From contig JAAYTX010000093.1 of NCBI GenBank assembly GCA_012523635.1, positions 1 through 42,527 on the forward strand: a stretch of 42,527 nt of DNA. The letters run 5' to 3'. This document shows positions 25,949 through 35,439 of this stretch, in pieces. Every line of letters begins with the position of its first letter. Within the stretch, counting starts at the first letter, position 1. This stretch comes from Elusimicrobiota bacterium (GTDB lineage Bacteria > Elusimicrobiota > Elusimicrobia > Elusimicrobiales > Elusimicrobiaceae). A program made the position numbers and the translations under genes. A model generated the notes under the pieces. The model had not been told where the DNA came from. It did no database searches and saw only the letters and a program-made list of their open reading frames with translations.

Positions 25949-26022
25949 TGTCATTGCGAGCCCGTTGTAGCGGGCGCGGCAATCTATAATTCATAGACTG
26001 CTTCGCTTCGCTCGCAGTGACA
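25949..26022. repeat. Full palindromic interspersed repeat (MITE-like), copy B
   Basis: TGTCATTGCGA-[GCCCGTTGTAGCGGGC]-GCGGCAATCTATAATTCATAGACTGCTTCGCTTCGCTCGCAGTGACA. Confidence 0.85.
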
Positions 26023-26025
26023 ACG

Positions 26026-26055
26026 AAAAAACCGCCCTGTCAGGGGCGGTTTTTC
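26026..26055 (-). terminator. Rho-independent (probably bidirectional) terminator
   Basis: AAAAAACCGCCC-TGTCA-GGGGCGGTTTTT. Confidence 0.8.
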
Positions 26056-26072
26056 ATTTGCCTCAAACGATT

Positions 26073-26990
26073 TCAGCGCAGCACGGTTACCTGATAAGTT
26101 TCGCCCAGCGCCCTGTTCAGCCTTTCCGGCCAAGGCTTTCCGAAATAGAGGAAATATACGTGTTCGTTGACATTGGCGGCGGAGGTCCACACCCCGTCGT
26201 CCAGCGCCAGTTCCCGCGCGCGCTTTATGTAGCCTTCCGGGTCGTGCAGAACTTCCATTTCAGTGCTGCGCACCTGCGGCGGGCCGGTGTAGACCATCGT
26301 GAAGCCCTCGGGGCGCAGTTCCTTTTCCGGCACGTCAACGCCGGGCTGGGCGTCCAGCAGGGCCGCAAAAGGTTCGAACAGCTTTGCCGCCACTGCTGGC
26401 GGAATCAGCAGGTTCTCGGATTTGATGCGCATGCGGTCTGTTTCATCGCGGTTGGTGTAGCCGAAGTCGTAACGGCCGGCGGCTTCGACAGCCGCGGCCA
26501 GAACCGTTTCCTTGGACGGGGCTTGTGCGCCGGGAGCCATTATGAAGCGGGCGTACCACTGGCCCTCGTCGTCATCCTCGCCTTTCATCAGGTAGTGGAC
26601 GGCCTTGCCCATGCCCTTGTCCAGCGACACGGCGAAAGCCTCGGCCAGTTCCTGCGTTTTGAAGCGCACCGGCGCGTAATAGGGCTCTGGCTTCAACTCC
26701 TCGCCTGAGTAGCACACGCGGAAATAAGATTCGGTGTCCGCCCCCAGTTCGATTTTGCCGGGCTTGCGCCCGGTTTCGGAAAGCAGGTCGGCCAGCGCCT
26801 TGGCGGCCCGGGCGGCTTCCTCAATGTTTTTCAGACGCATCCTTGATTTGGATTCGTAGCAGTTGTCCGAAGGAGACTGCGTTGCGGCCGGCACCGGCGC
26901 GGGCATGCCGGCGAAGCTTCTGCGCCTGTCGGTGCAGGCGGCGGTTGCCAGCAGGGCGCAGGCCAGCGCGGCTTTGAAAATGGAATTCAT
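26073..26990 (-). CDS. Lipoprotein of unknown function
   Basis: Lipobox MNSIFKAALACALLATAAC; continuous ORF with its own terminator; no recognised domain. Confidence 0.7.
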   Translation of the reverse strand: MNSIFKAALACALLATAACTDRRRSFAGMPAPVPAATQSPSDNCYESKSRMRLKNIEEAARAAKALADLLSETGRKPGKIELGADTESYFRVCYSGEELKPEPYYAPVRFKTQELAEAFAVSLDKGMGKAVHYLMKGEDDDEGQWYARFIMAPGAQAPSKETVLAAAVEAAGRYDFGYTNRDETDRMRIKSENLLIPPAVAAKLFEPFAALLDAQPGVDVPEKELRPEGFTMVYTGPPQVRSTEMEVLHDPEGYIKRARELALDDGVWTSAANVNEHVYFLYFGKPWPERLNRALGETYQVTVLR

Positions 26991-27193
26991 GGCTAATATC
27001 CCTCCTCGGTGCGGGGCGGCGGTGCCTCCCTCTCCTGGTCCAATAGTTTAGCATAGCCAGGCGCTGCCCGCCCCCCCCCGCGCTTCCAAGTTTCATATAA
27101 TATCTGGGCTGGCGAAAGCTCTGCGGTTTTCCTCACACAAGATTTTACCAGTGCGGCACAGGCCGGTCCGCGGCGAGTTCAGCCGGCGGCGGA

Positions 27194-27207
27194 GCCCCTG
27201 ACGGGGC
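27194..27207 (+). promoter_or_regulatory. Hairpin in the typA leader next to the SD
   Basis: GCCCC-TGAC-GGGGC, followed by GGGAG and the ATG at 27223. Confidence 0.35.
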
Positions 27208-27222
27208 GGGAGCATTACCACA

Positions 27223-29064
27223 ATGGAGCACAGACGCAAGGATATACGCAACATCGCAATCATCGCGCACGTCGACCACGGCAAGACCACGCTGGTGGAC
27301 GCAATGCTCAAGCAGACGGGCGAGTTCAAGGTGCGCGCCGACGAGGCGCAGGAAACCGTCATGGACGCCAACCCCCTTGAACGGGAACGCGGCATCACCA
27401 TTCTGGCCAAGTGCACCTCGGTGCCTTACAAGGGCCACACCATAAACATAGTGGACACCCCCGGACATGCCGACTTCGGCAGCGAGGTCGAGCGCATCCT
27501 GCAGATGGTGGACGGCGCCCTGCTGCTGGTGGACGCGGTGGACGGCCCCATGCCGCAGACCCGCTTCGTTTTGCGCAAGGCGCTTGAACTGGGCCTTGCC
27601 CCCATAGTGGTGGTGAACAAGCTGGACAGGCCCAACGCCAACCCCCGCGCCGTGATAAACGCCGTGGGCGGCCTGTTCATAGACCTGGGCGCCACGGATT
27701 CCCAGCTTGAGTTCCCGTCCCTTTACGCCTGCGGCAAGGACGGCTGGGCCTCGGTGGACCCCGACGTCCCCGCCAAGGACCTTTCGGCCCTTTTCGAGGC
27801 CGTGCTGAAGTTCGTGCCTCCGCCGCTGGCGCGGCAGGAGGAGCAGCTTCAGATGCTGGTTACCATGCTGGAGCACAACAGCTATCTCGGACAGACCGGC
27901 ATAGGCCGCATTTTCAGCGGCTCGGTGAAGCGCGGACAGCAGGTTGAAATAGTACGCGCCGACGGCAGCATCCTGCCCGCCAAGGCCGCCAAGCTGGAGC
28001 GTTTTTCCGGCCTTGCCCGCATTGACCTGGACCATGCGGACGCCGGCGACATCATAGCCGTGGCCGGGCTGGAGGGCGTGAACGTGGGCGACACCGTGTG
28101 CGCGCCCGGCCTGCGCCAGCCGCTCAACCGCATGGCCATAGAGGAGCCGACCATCTCCATAGAATTTCTGGTGAACGACTCGCCTTTCGCCGGACGCGAC
28201 GGCAAGTGGGTCACCAGCCGCCACCTGAAGGACCGCCTTGAGCACGAGGCCCGCATCAACGTGGGCCTGAAGCTGGAATACGGCGCCGACGAAGGCCGCT
28301 TCAAGGTTTCCGGGCGCGGCGAACTGCACCTGGCCATACTGATAGAGACCATGCGCCGCGAGGGTTTCGAAATGTCGGTCTCGGCCCCCGAAGTGATTTA
28401 CCGCCAGGAGAACGGCGTGATGTGCGAACCCGCCGAATACCTGGTGCTGGACCTGCCGTCCTCGGCGCAGGGCGCGGTGTTCGAACTGCTGGGCCAGCGC
28501 GGCGCCAGCATGAAGAACATGGCCAGCGAAGGCGCCGACCGCCTGCGGCTTGAGTACATCATCCCCTCGCGCTCGCTGATAGGCTTCAAGTCGGAATTCC
28601 TTACCGCCACGCGCGGCGTGGGCGTCATGCACCACAGCTTCCACGGCTACGTTCCGCGTTCGTCCGCCACGGGCGCGCGCAAGAACGGCGTGTTCATCGC
28701 AAAAGAGGCGGGCATAAGCGCAGCCTATGCCCTGTACAGCCTGCAGGACGGCGGCACCATGTTCATAAACCCCGGCGTTGACGTTTACGAAGGCATGCTG
28801 GTGGGCCAGAACGCCCGCCCCAACGACCTGGTGGTGAACCCCTGCAAGCAGAAGAAGCTGACCAACATGCGCACCAAGGCCGCCGACGAGGCCATGGTGC
28901 TGACCCCGCCGTGGGAGATGACGCTTGAGCAGGCCATAGAGTTCATAGCCCCCGACGAGCTGGTGGAAGTAACGCCCAAGAACATACGCCTTCGCAAGAA
29001 GGTGCTGGAATACGGCGAACGCAAGAAGTTCAACAGGCAGGAGGAGCGCCGCGAGGAAGAGTAG
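27223..29064 (+). CDS. typA: Ribosome-associated GTPase TypA/BipA
   Basis: MEHRRKDIRNIAIIAHVDHGKTTLVDAMLKQTGEF; ERERGITILAKCTSVPY; NIVDTPGHADFGSEVERIL; VVNKLDRPNANP; C-terminal LTNMRTKAADEAMVLTPPWEMTLEQAIEFIAPDELVEVTPKNIRLRKKVL. Confidence 0.97.
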   Translation: MEHRRKDIRNIAIIAHVDHGKTTLVDAMLKQTGEFKVRADEAQETVMDANPLERERGITILAKCTSVPYKGHTINIVDTPGHADFGSEVERILQMVDGALLLVDAVDGPMPQTRFVLRKALELGLAPIVVVNKLDRPNANPRAVINAVGGLFIDLGATDSQLEFPSLYACGKDGWASVDPDVPAKDLSALFEAVLKFVPPPLARQEEQLQMLVTMLEHNSYLGQTGIGRIFSGSVKRGQQVEIVRADGSILPAKAAKLERFSGLARIDLDHADAGDIIAVAGLEGVNVGDTVCAPGLRQPLNRMAIEEPTISIEFLVNDSPFAGRDGKWVTSRHLKDRLEHEARINVGLKLEYGADEGRFKVSGRGELHLAILIETMRREGFEMSVSAPEVIYRQENGVMCEPAEYLVLDLPSSAQGAVFELLGQRGASMKNMASEGADRLRLEYIIPSRSLIGFKSEFLTATRGVGVMHHSFHGYVPRSSATGARKNGVFIAKEAGISAAYALYSLQDGGTMFINPGVDVYEGMLVGQNARPNDLVVNPCKQKKLTNMRTKAADEAMVLTPPWEMTLEQAIEFIAPDELVEVTPKNIRLRKKVLEYGERKKFNRQEERREEE

Positions 29065-29090
29065 AGCGCTTCGCCCGCAAAGCTATACCG

Positions 29091-29122
29091 AAACCGCCCC
29101 GCAGTCCGGGGCGGTTTTTTTA
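29091..29122 (+). terminator. Rho-independent terminator of typA
   Basis: AACCGCCCCG-CAGTC-CGGGGCGGTT followed by TTTTT. Confidence 0.87.
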
Positions 29123-29173
29123 TTCCCCGGCGCTTGTGGCGCGGCGCGGCCTAATTTATTAGGATAGGCGCTG

Positions 29174-31129
29174 ATGACCGCCGCATTGTTCTCCCCTCTG
29201 GCCGTACTGCCGGTTTTTATGCTGGCGGGTTTTCCCGCACATGTTCTTGCTACGCCCCGCTTATTGCGCGGGCGCGGGCTTGAGCCCTGGCTGTGCGCCT
29301 TCTGGGGCTTTTCGTTGTTGCCGCTGTGCGGGGCCTATGCGCTGGCGCTTGGCCTGCCTGTAAAATACGCTTTCTATTTGTTCTTCGGCATCAGCGCGGC
29401 GCTTTGGCTGCGGCTTCTCTTTTTCAGAAGGCAGGCGCTTGCGGCGGAACTGCTGGCCCTGCGCGACGCTTTCGCCTCATGGCGGGCGGGCCGCGCGCTT
29501 GCCGCCGTTGGCATCGCGGCGCTTCTGCTTTCTCCCCAATACGGGGCCGGCACGCCCTTCCGCTTCGGGCCCGACATAGCGCAGTACTGCGGCATGGCCC
29601 AGTTTCTGCTTGACGGCGGCACGCTTCCGGCACTGCGCGGCATAGACACCGCAGTCAATACCGGGGCCTCAGTGCTTGTGCAGTCTTTTTTACAGTATTT
29701 TCGCTGGGGCGTTTCCGTGGAACTGGCTTTCGCCGCGTGGCTTTTCGGCGGGGCCGGGGCCGCCGCCACGGCTTTCCCATTGTTGCTGGTTCCTTATGCG
29801 CTTGCCTGCGTGTTCGTCTTTGAACTTTTGCGCCGCCATGTTCCCGCCGCTGCGGCATTCTGGCTGGCATGCGCCTTCGCGTTGAACGGCAACCTGATAA
29901 ACGTTTATTACGAATCGTTCTGGGCGCAGGTTTGCGCGCTTCCGGGCGTGCTTTATGTTTTTCTTGCGCTGGCCCGCCTGCGAGAGGACGTCCAATGGGA
30001 ACAGCGCGAGCTTTTCTCGGGCGCGTTGGTTGTGGCCTCGCTTGCCGTGCTGTACAGCGAGTCAGCCATATTCCTGCTTCCTGCGCTGATCTTCTTGATG
30101 CTGTGCCTTGACCTGCTGTCGGGTTTTGGCCTGGGCTGGTTTTGGCGCAGTCTGGCCTGCTTCGGGCTCGGGCTTGCGATTCTTCTGCCCTGCCTGCCGT
30201 GGCTGTGCGCCAGCGTGTTCTGCTCCACTTCGGCTATAGGGCAGGGCGGCGGCGCGTGGCAGCAGCCGTTGTGGGCGTGGCCGTCGGAGATGCTGGGGTT
30301 CACCAGCATTTACGGCAAGCTGTACTGCATTGGCCAGCCGCTTCGCTATAACGCCATGATTGAGCGCTGCCTGCCGGACGCCTTTCTTAACGCGGCGGTT
30401 TCGCTGGCGGCCGTGTGGCTGGCGTTTTCCTGGTTCCGCCGGGCGGGAAAAAGCCTGCGGAATTTCTATCTTGCGCCGGTGCTGCTGACGCTGGCGGCGC
30501 TTGCGTTCCTGCTTCTGCGCGGCAGCCACAACTATCTTTATTTCAAGGTTTACACCCTGTTTCTGCCGCTGTTTCTGGCACTCGCGGCTGCGGCGTGGCC
30601 TTCAGGCGAAGGGACGTTGTTTTATAAATGGCGCGGTGCCGCGCTTTCTGTGTTCGCCGCGTGCGTTTTTTTCAGCGGCGCGCTTACCGTGAGGCAGTAT
30701 GCCGCGCAGCGTGGCTTTATCGGGGACAGGCTTTCCGGCCTGCATGCTTTCGTGGGGCGCGAGGTTTTGCTCAAGCCCACGCGCTGGGACGGGGCGCTGT
30801 TTGTGAATTCCGCGCCCGCGCAGGGCGGCGGCACGCCGCTTCCGCATCCGGCGGAACACGCCATGTTCAACATAATGCGCGTTAACTGGCTGAACTCGCA
30901 GGCGCTGAGCAGCCCGCAATCTGTGCGTCCGTTTCTGGGTTACCGCGCGCTTTTGCTGCTGGACGCGGGGCAGGCGGCTAAAGCGCGCATACTGCCGCCG
31001 GGTAAAATCCTCTATTCAGACGCTTATTACACGCTGTTTGACTCCGGGCGCGACGCCTCTTTTTTCCTGCTTCCGCCGCCGCTTGCCGCGCCCTACTTCA
31101 ACTTCTCCCCCACCTTCTCCCCCGCCTGA
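29174..31129 (+). CDS. Large polytopic membrane protein (possible GT-C-type glycosyltransferase)
   Basis: 651 aa with many hydrophobic segments, no recognised catalytic motif; ATG at 29174. Confidence 0.65.
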   Translation: MTAALFSPLAVLPVFMLAGFPAHVLATPRLLRGRGLEPWLCAFWGFSLLPLCGAYALALGLPVKYAFYLFFGISAALWLRLLFFRRQALAAELLALRDAFASWRAGRALAAVGIAALLLSPQYGAGTPFRFGPDIAQYCGMAQFLLDGGTLPALRGIDTAVNTGASVLVQSFLQYFRWGVSVELAFAAWLFGGAGAAATAFPLLLVPYALACVFVFELLRRHVPAAAAFWLACAFALNGNLINVYYESFWAQVCALPGVLYVFLALARLREDVQWEQRELFSGALVVASLAVLYSESAIFLLPALIFLMLCLDLLSGFGLGWFWRSLACFGLGLAILLPCLPWLCASVFCSTSAIGQGGGAWQQPLWAWPSEMLGFTSIYGKLYCIGQPLRYNAMIERCLPDAFLNAAVSLAAVWLAFSWFRRAGKSLRNFYLAPVLLTLAALAFLLLRGSHNYLYFKVYTLFLPLFLALAAAAWPSGEGTLFYKWRGAALSVFAACVFFSGALTVRQYAAQRGFIGDRLSGLHAFVGREVLLKPTRWDGALFVNSAPAQGGGTPLPHPAEHAMFNIMRVNWLNSQALSSPQSVRPFLGYRALLLLDAGQAAKARILPPGKILYSDAYYTLFDSGRDASFFLLPPPLAAPYFNFSPTFSPA

Positions 31130-32535
31130 CCTGCGGGCGGTTCCAGTTCATAGTATGCGGCGCAGTCCTTGGCTTTGGCAGGGTCTTCGGTGCCGCTGAA
31201 TCCAAACCCGTTCCATATATATGCGGCTGTTCTTGTCTTCTTCGCGGACGGCTCCGGCGCAAGGAATGAATCGCCCCTGTGCAGGGCGCACAGGAACTGC
31301 CCGTCGGACGAGTCCAGCAAAACCGCGTCCAGCAGGGGCCAGGCCAGCGCAGTGCCGCGCCATTTTGCGTTCAGTCCGTTGACGGTAACCTCGTATACAT
31401 AGGGGCGTGGCGCGTATTCCTTGTCCAGCGGCGAATAATGCTCTTCCAGCAGCAACAGCATTTCCTTTCCGGAGGCGTCTGTCATCTTTTGGGCCGAAAA
31501 AAGTTTTTTAGCCGGTGTGCGCCACAAAGGCCTCCCATCCCTGAAAGCGCGCAAAGCTATCTTGCCGGCTGAAGCATGTCCATTTTCCAGTTCGGGGCGC
31601 AGTTCATATCCGCCTACCGCCAGCGCGAGGCGCAGCGGGACGGGGCATTTTTTTAGCTCGTCCCCGGCTTCGGAATCCGGCCCGATTATCGAAGGAAAGA
31701 AGGAACCGGACGGCGTCTGCGTTTTCAGCGCCGAGCAGGACATGGCCGTTTCATTGGCGAGACAGTCCGCTATGACGCCCTGTTTCGCGGCGGGGTATTT
31801 CTGGTCGAAAACATGGTTGCCCAGCGAAAAGAAGACGGGCCTTCCGTTTACGCACCGCGCGGCTTCCGGGACATGCGGGTGGTGCCCGGCGAGGAGGTCC
31901 GCCCCGTTTGCGGAAAGCCAGCCTGACAGCTCAAGCTGGCGCGGCGTCAGCCAGCCTGAAAGTTCCTGCCCCCAGTGCACGGACACCGCTGTAACGTTTC
32001 CCAGCGCCTTGGCAAGCCGCAGTTTTCTGCGCAGAAGAACTTTTGAGGCCGTGGCCCCGGTATCGTCCGCAGCGATGACCGCCAGCACCTTGTTCCCGGC
32101 CCTGAAAAACCACGGAGAGCCCTCGAAATCCACCGGGGCGACGCCCGCTTCCATGAGCGCGCGTTTTGTGTCGGCGCGGCCTGCGGGGCCAAGGTCAAGG
32201 GCGTGGTTGTTTTCAATCCCCATCGCCGAGAACCCGGCTTCGCGCAGAAGCGGGATGTATTTCGGATTCACCGCGAAACAAGGGGTTTTACCAGCGCAGG
32301 CGGAAGACGGCCCCGCCGCGCCCTCGAAGTTGCCCATCACGAAAGCGGCTTGTTTAAGCAGGTCCCCCGTCTTATCCCATGGCGAAGCGCCGGCGCTCTC
32401 CAACTGCGTTTCCACCTGCCGGGCAAGCATTATGTCGCCGGTGAACAGCAGGCGCGCGTCTTCCTGCGCCGCGGCCGGCGCGGCCATTGCGGCGGCAAGG
32501 GCCCCTGCGATTAGAAGGGATTGCGCGGAGGGCAT
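31093..32535 (-). CDS. CapA-like (PGA_cap) metallophosphatase-family protein, secreted
   Basis: Signal MPSAQSLLIAGALAAAMAAPAAAQ; RLLFTGDIMLARQVETQL; FVMGNFEGA; GIENNHALDLG; VSVHWGQE; GADLLAGHHPHVP; VFFSLGNHVFDQ. Confidence 0.88.
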   Translation of the reverse strand: MPSAQSLLIAGALAAAMAAPAAAQEDARLLFTGDIMLARQVETQLESAGASPWDKTGDLLKQAAFVMGNFEGAAGPSSACAGKTPCFAVNPKYIPLLREAGFSAMGIENNHALDLGPAGRADTKRALMEAGVAPVDFEGSPWFFRAGNKVLAVIAADDTGATASKVLLRRKLRLAKALGNVTAVSVHWGQELSGWLTPRQLELSGWLSANGADLLAGHHPHVPEAARCVNGRPVFFSLGNHVFDQKYPAAKQGVIADCLANETAMSCSALKTQTPSGSFFPSIIGPDSEAGDELKKCPVPLRLALAVGGYELRPELENGHASAGKIALRAFRDGRPLWRTPAKKLFSAQKMTDASGKEMLLLLEEHYSPLDKEYAPRPYVYEVTVNGLNAKWRGTALAWPLLDAVLLDSSDGQFLCALHRGDSFLAPEPSAKKTRTAAYIWNGFGFSGTEDPAKAKDCAAYYELEPPAGQAGEKVGEKLK

Positions 32536-35294
32536 GGCAGGGCCTTGCCGCTGAAGGAATCCATTACCCAGCGCGGCGGCGGAAGGCGTTTCGTTATTTT
32601 CAGCCAGGCGCTGTCGTCCATCTGCTTTTGACTGGTGAACTCGTAGTAGGAATACACCGCGCCGCGCGTTATCTGCCTGCGCCCGAAGTAAGGCGTTACG
32701 GCGTCCCATTCAAGAGGGAGACCGACCGCCGCCATTCTCAGGCCGGACTGAAAATCTCCGGCGATGTCGGCCACCTTGGGCATAGGGTCCGGGTCGGAAA
32801 GCGCCAGGTCCTTGTTGGCGAGGCTTCTGAAGACCAGGAAGTTGTGTTCGACCGTTCTCGCCACATAGTGTATTTCATCGTACTCCTCTTCCGTCAGCGC
32901 CACGCCCGCTGTTTCCTTCCGCGCCATTGCGGCGAAAAGCAGGGCTTTGCCCCGCACTTCCCCAATCCTGTCCAGCAGGCCTTTTTTGATTTCGGTGTGC
33001 TGGAATGTGTCCTTCGGGTCCAGATAGCCGGACAGCGGCATTTTCCGCACGTTTTCCGCCGCCGCGTCCAGCAGTCCGGCTATGGCGTTGAACGTGCCGG
33101 GGTCGGGCTCCACATAGCCAAGCGGCTTTTCCATCACAATGTCCTCAAATCCCCCCTCTCCGCATTCTGCATCCGTGCGCTCGTTTACCAGCACCGTGGC
33201 GTGTCGCAGGGTGGCCCAGGAGGCTAGCCCGGTTTGCAGGCGCTTCACGGGCCACGTTTCACCCGCGAAGAAACTTTTATTTTTGAGCGCGGCATCGTTC
33301 CACTGCAGGGCGAGGGCGCTTATCCATTTGTCATAGAGGCTGTCTCCGGATTTGGCGGACGGCAGTCTCTTCTTGAGGCCCTCCAGGACGCTTTTCAGGC
33401 GGGGATAGCGCCTGAATTCGCCGGATTGATCAAGCAGCGCTTGCGCAAGCGAACTTCCGAATACCGCCGCAAGGTCCAGCCCGGTAGGGAGCATTCTCCC
33501 ATCCACCCGCTCGTCCTGCGGCCATATCTGGTGGTAGACCGACGAATTCAGCACCTCGTTGTCTTTGCCCCACGCCAGCGGGAACAGCGTGGCTTCCGTT
33601 TTGCGCGAGCGCCCCACATAGGCGGGGATGTCGCCGCCGCCAAGTATTTCCGGCGCGCGCGGCGATGCTATAAATGGCCTGTATGTCCCTATCCAGTCCA
33701 GCGCGGCTTTGCGGGCCCCCTTGGACATGCCTTTCAGCCTTTCTTTTTCCATCGGCGCAAGTTCGGCCATGGACAGGTAGCGGAAAGCCTTGAAGTAGCG
33801 GCGTTTGTCGGGTGAAGCGGCATAGTGCCCGTTAGGGGCTAGATTGCCGTATTCGAAATTCTGCTGTCCCAGCAATTGGGAATCCTCGGTCTTTTCAGCC
33901 TTCAGCACTTTTTCCAGTTCGGAGCCCGGGGCGCCTTCCCCGCCGGAGCGTATTTCGGCCAGCAGGCGGAATATTTTCCCAAGGCGTTCCGTTTCCGGGA
34001 ATTCCTTGGCGCCCTGCTTCACGAAGCTGTCGAAAGCCGGGATGGCGTATTCCTGTTCCAGCAGTATGAACAGCCCCTCGTAAACGGAGGCAAACAGTTC
34101 CCAGAACAGGTCCGTGGTGACCAGATAGGGGCGGGCCGGGCGCGTGGAATCGTAGGTGCGGCATGAGTAGAATTCCGATTCGTAAAGTTGGTACAACTGC
34201 ACGTTTTTAGTCTGGCGGAAAAGCCCGCCCCTGCCGTCAAAAAGTGCGCTTTCCCCGGCGTCAGGCGTGAAAACCCAGGCGTTTGCGATGTCAGCCAGCG
34301 GCATCTTGACTGGCACGTAATCCAGTGCGTCCCCGCTGGCGGCCTTCGTTGCCCCAACCAGACCTTTCCCGTCAGCCGTCATGAGCGGCGGAGCCGTGAA
34401 AGTGTGAGAAGAAGCCAGCACGGTTCTGGTTTTCCCGCCATCCAGATACAGAGCCGCGCCCGGCGCGCCGCTTTGCCAGTGCAGTATTCCAAGCCCGTTG
34501 GGCGTAACCGAGGCGTTCCCGCCGCACAGCCCCGCTACCACGGAAGTTTTCGGACGGGCCCATCCGTCGCCGTCGTATTCGGCTTTGCGCAGGCAGTCCT
34601 TTTCGTCCTGCCAGAGCATTATGTGCCCGCCCGGATGAAAGGCGACGGGGAGCGCCGAAGGGACCCTTATGTCCGCCGGGTGATAATCGCCCTCCAGGGC
34701 CATGGCCTCCTCTCGCCTGGATACCGGGCCGCACACCTGGTATTTGCGCCGCCCGGTTTCGGTTATGGTGTCCAACGAGTAACTGCCGGAAGCTTCCATG
34801 ACTCCGAAGAACAGGCGGTATTCAGGGGGCACATGGCTGAACATATCCACCTGGAAGGGTCGTGTCCCGACCAGCAGACCGCGCAAGGTTTGGGTGGAGA
34901 CGTAGAGCTCTTCGGCTTTGGCCCCTTTTTCATCGCGAAGCTTGAGTATGGCCGTTCCTCCCGGTGTTTCCGCCAGCATGAAAAAATGAGTGTCCAGCGG
35001 GTGCGAGGCCAGCGCATACGGCCTGTAGCCTGCCGGCGCATTCCAGAGCGCCGATGCCTTTTTGTCGCCAATGTTCCACAAAAGCAGGCTGATGTTTCCG
35101 GCATTCTCAGCCAGCACGGCGGCTCGGGGTTTTATGCGGGAAACATCCAGCGCCAGGATTTTTGCGCCTTTGCCAAGTTCCAGCCGGGCGGGAGTTTCCG
35201 GCGCGGGAAGCACCGTGGGCGGCAGCGCCGCGTAAGCGGCGGAGTTGAGGCACATAATTAATGCGGATAAAATGAAGGAACGGCTTTGCGGCAT
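32511..35294 (-). CDS. Secreted DUF3160-type protein
   Basis: Signal peptide MPQSRSFILSALIMCLNSAAYA; LLGQQNFEYGNLAPNGHYAASPDKRRYFKAFRYLSMA, as in the DUF3160 family; LFPLAWGKDNEVLNSSVYHQIWPQDERVDGRMLPTGLDLAAVFGS. Confidence 0.75.
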   Translation of the reverse strand: MPQSRSFILSALIMCLNSAAYAALPPTVLPAPETPARLELGKGAKILALDVSRIKPRAAVLAENAGNISLLLWNIGDKKASALWNAPAGYRPYALASHPLDTHFFMLAETPGGTAILKLRDEKGAKAEELYVSTQTLRGLLVGTRPFQVDMFSHVPPEYRLFFGVMEASGSYSLDTITETGRRKYQVCGPVSRREEAMALEGDYHPADIRVPSALPVAFHPGGHIMLWQDEKDCLRKAEYDGDGWARPKTSVVAGLCGGNASVTPNGLGILHWQSGAPGAALYLDGGKTRTVLASSHTFTAPPLMTADGKGLVGATKAASGDALDYVPVKMPLADIANAWVFTPDAGESALFDGRGGLFRQTKNVQLYQLYESEFYSCRTYDSTRPARPYLVTTDLFWELFASVYEGLFILLEQEYAIPAFDSFVKQGAKEFPETERLGKIFRLLAEIRSGGEGAPGSELEKVLKAEKTEDSQLLGQQNFEYGNLAPNGHYAASPDKRRYFKAFRYLSMAELAPMEKERLKGMSKGARKAALDWIGTYRPFIASPRAPEILGGGDIPAYVGRSRKTEATLFPLAWGKDNEVLNSSVYHQIWPQDERVDGRMLPTGLDLAAVFGSSLAQALLDQSGEFRRYPRLKSVLEGLKKRLPSAKSGDSLYDKWISALALQWNDAALKNKSFFAGETWPVKRLQTGLASWATLRHATVLVNERTDAECGEGGFEDIVMEKPLGYVEPDPGTFNAIAGLLDAAAENVRKMPLSGYLDPKDTFQHTEIKKGLLDRIGEVRGKALLFAAMARKETAGVALTEEEYDEIHYVARTVEHNFLVFRSLANKDLALSDPDPMPKVADIAGDFQSGLRMAAVGLPLEWDAVTPYFGRRQITRGAVYSYYEFTSQKQMDDSAWLKITKRLPPPRWVMDSFSGKALPCPPRNPF

Positions 35295-35439
35295 GTTGTT
35301 CTCCCCCTGAAGCGGCGTGAAGGCTCCATATTATGCCAGATAGCGGCAGGACGCGCCAGAAGGCGGCAAGCCGCCCCGCGTCGGAACAAATCCCGCCCGC
35401 GCTGGTGCTTCAAGCCGTTAATATACTACGATAGTAATT

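Noticed and set aside
25855-26022. Two spaced repeats considered as a mini-CRISPR
   Set aside because: Only two units, each with internal inverted repeats and no unique spacers; fits a MITE/palindromic element.
27145-28644. 499-aa minus-strand ORF
   Set aside because: Fully antisense to typA; composition (A/G/V/H/R rich, no motifs) is typical of a GC-rich shadow frame.
31517-32554. 345-aa plus-strand ORF
   Set aside because: Antisense to the CapA-like gene; Ser/Ala/Pro/Arg-rich codon-complement artefact.
34188-35261. 357-aa plus-strand ORF
   Set aside because: Antisense to the DUF3160 gene; no SD, no recognisable domain, shadow-frame composition.
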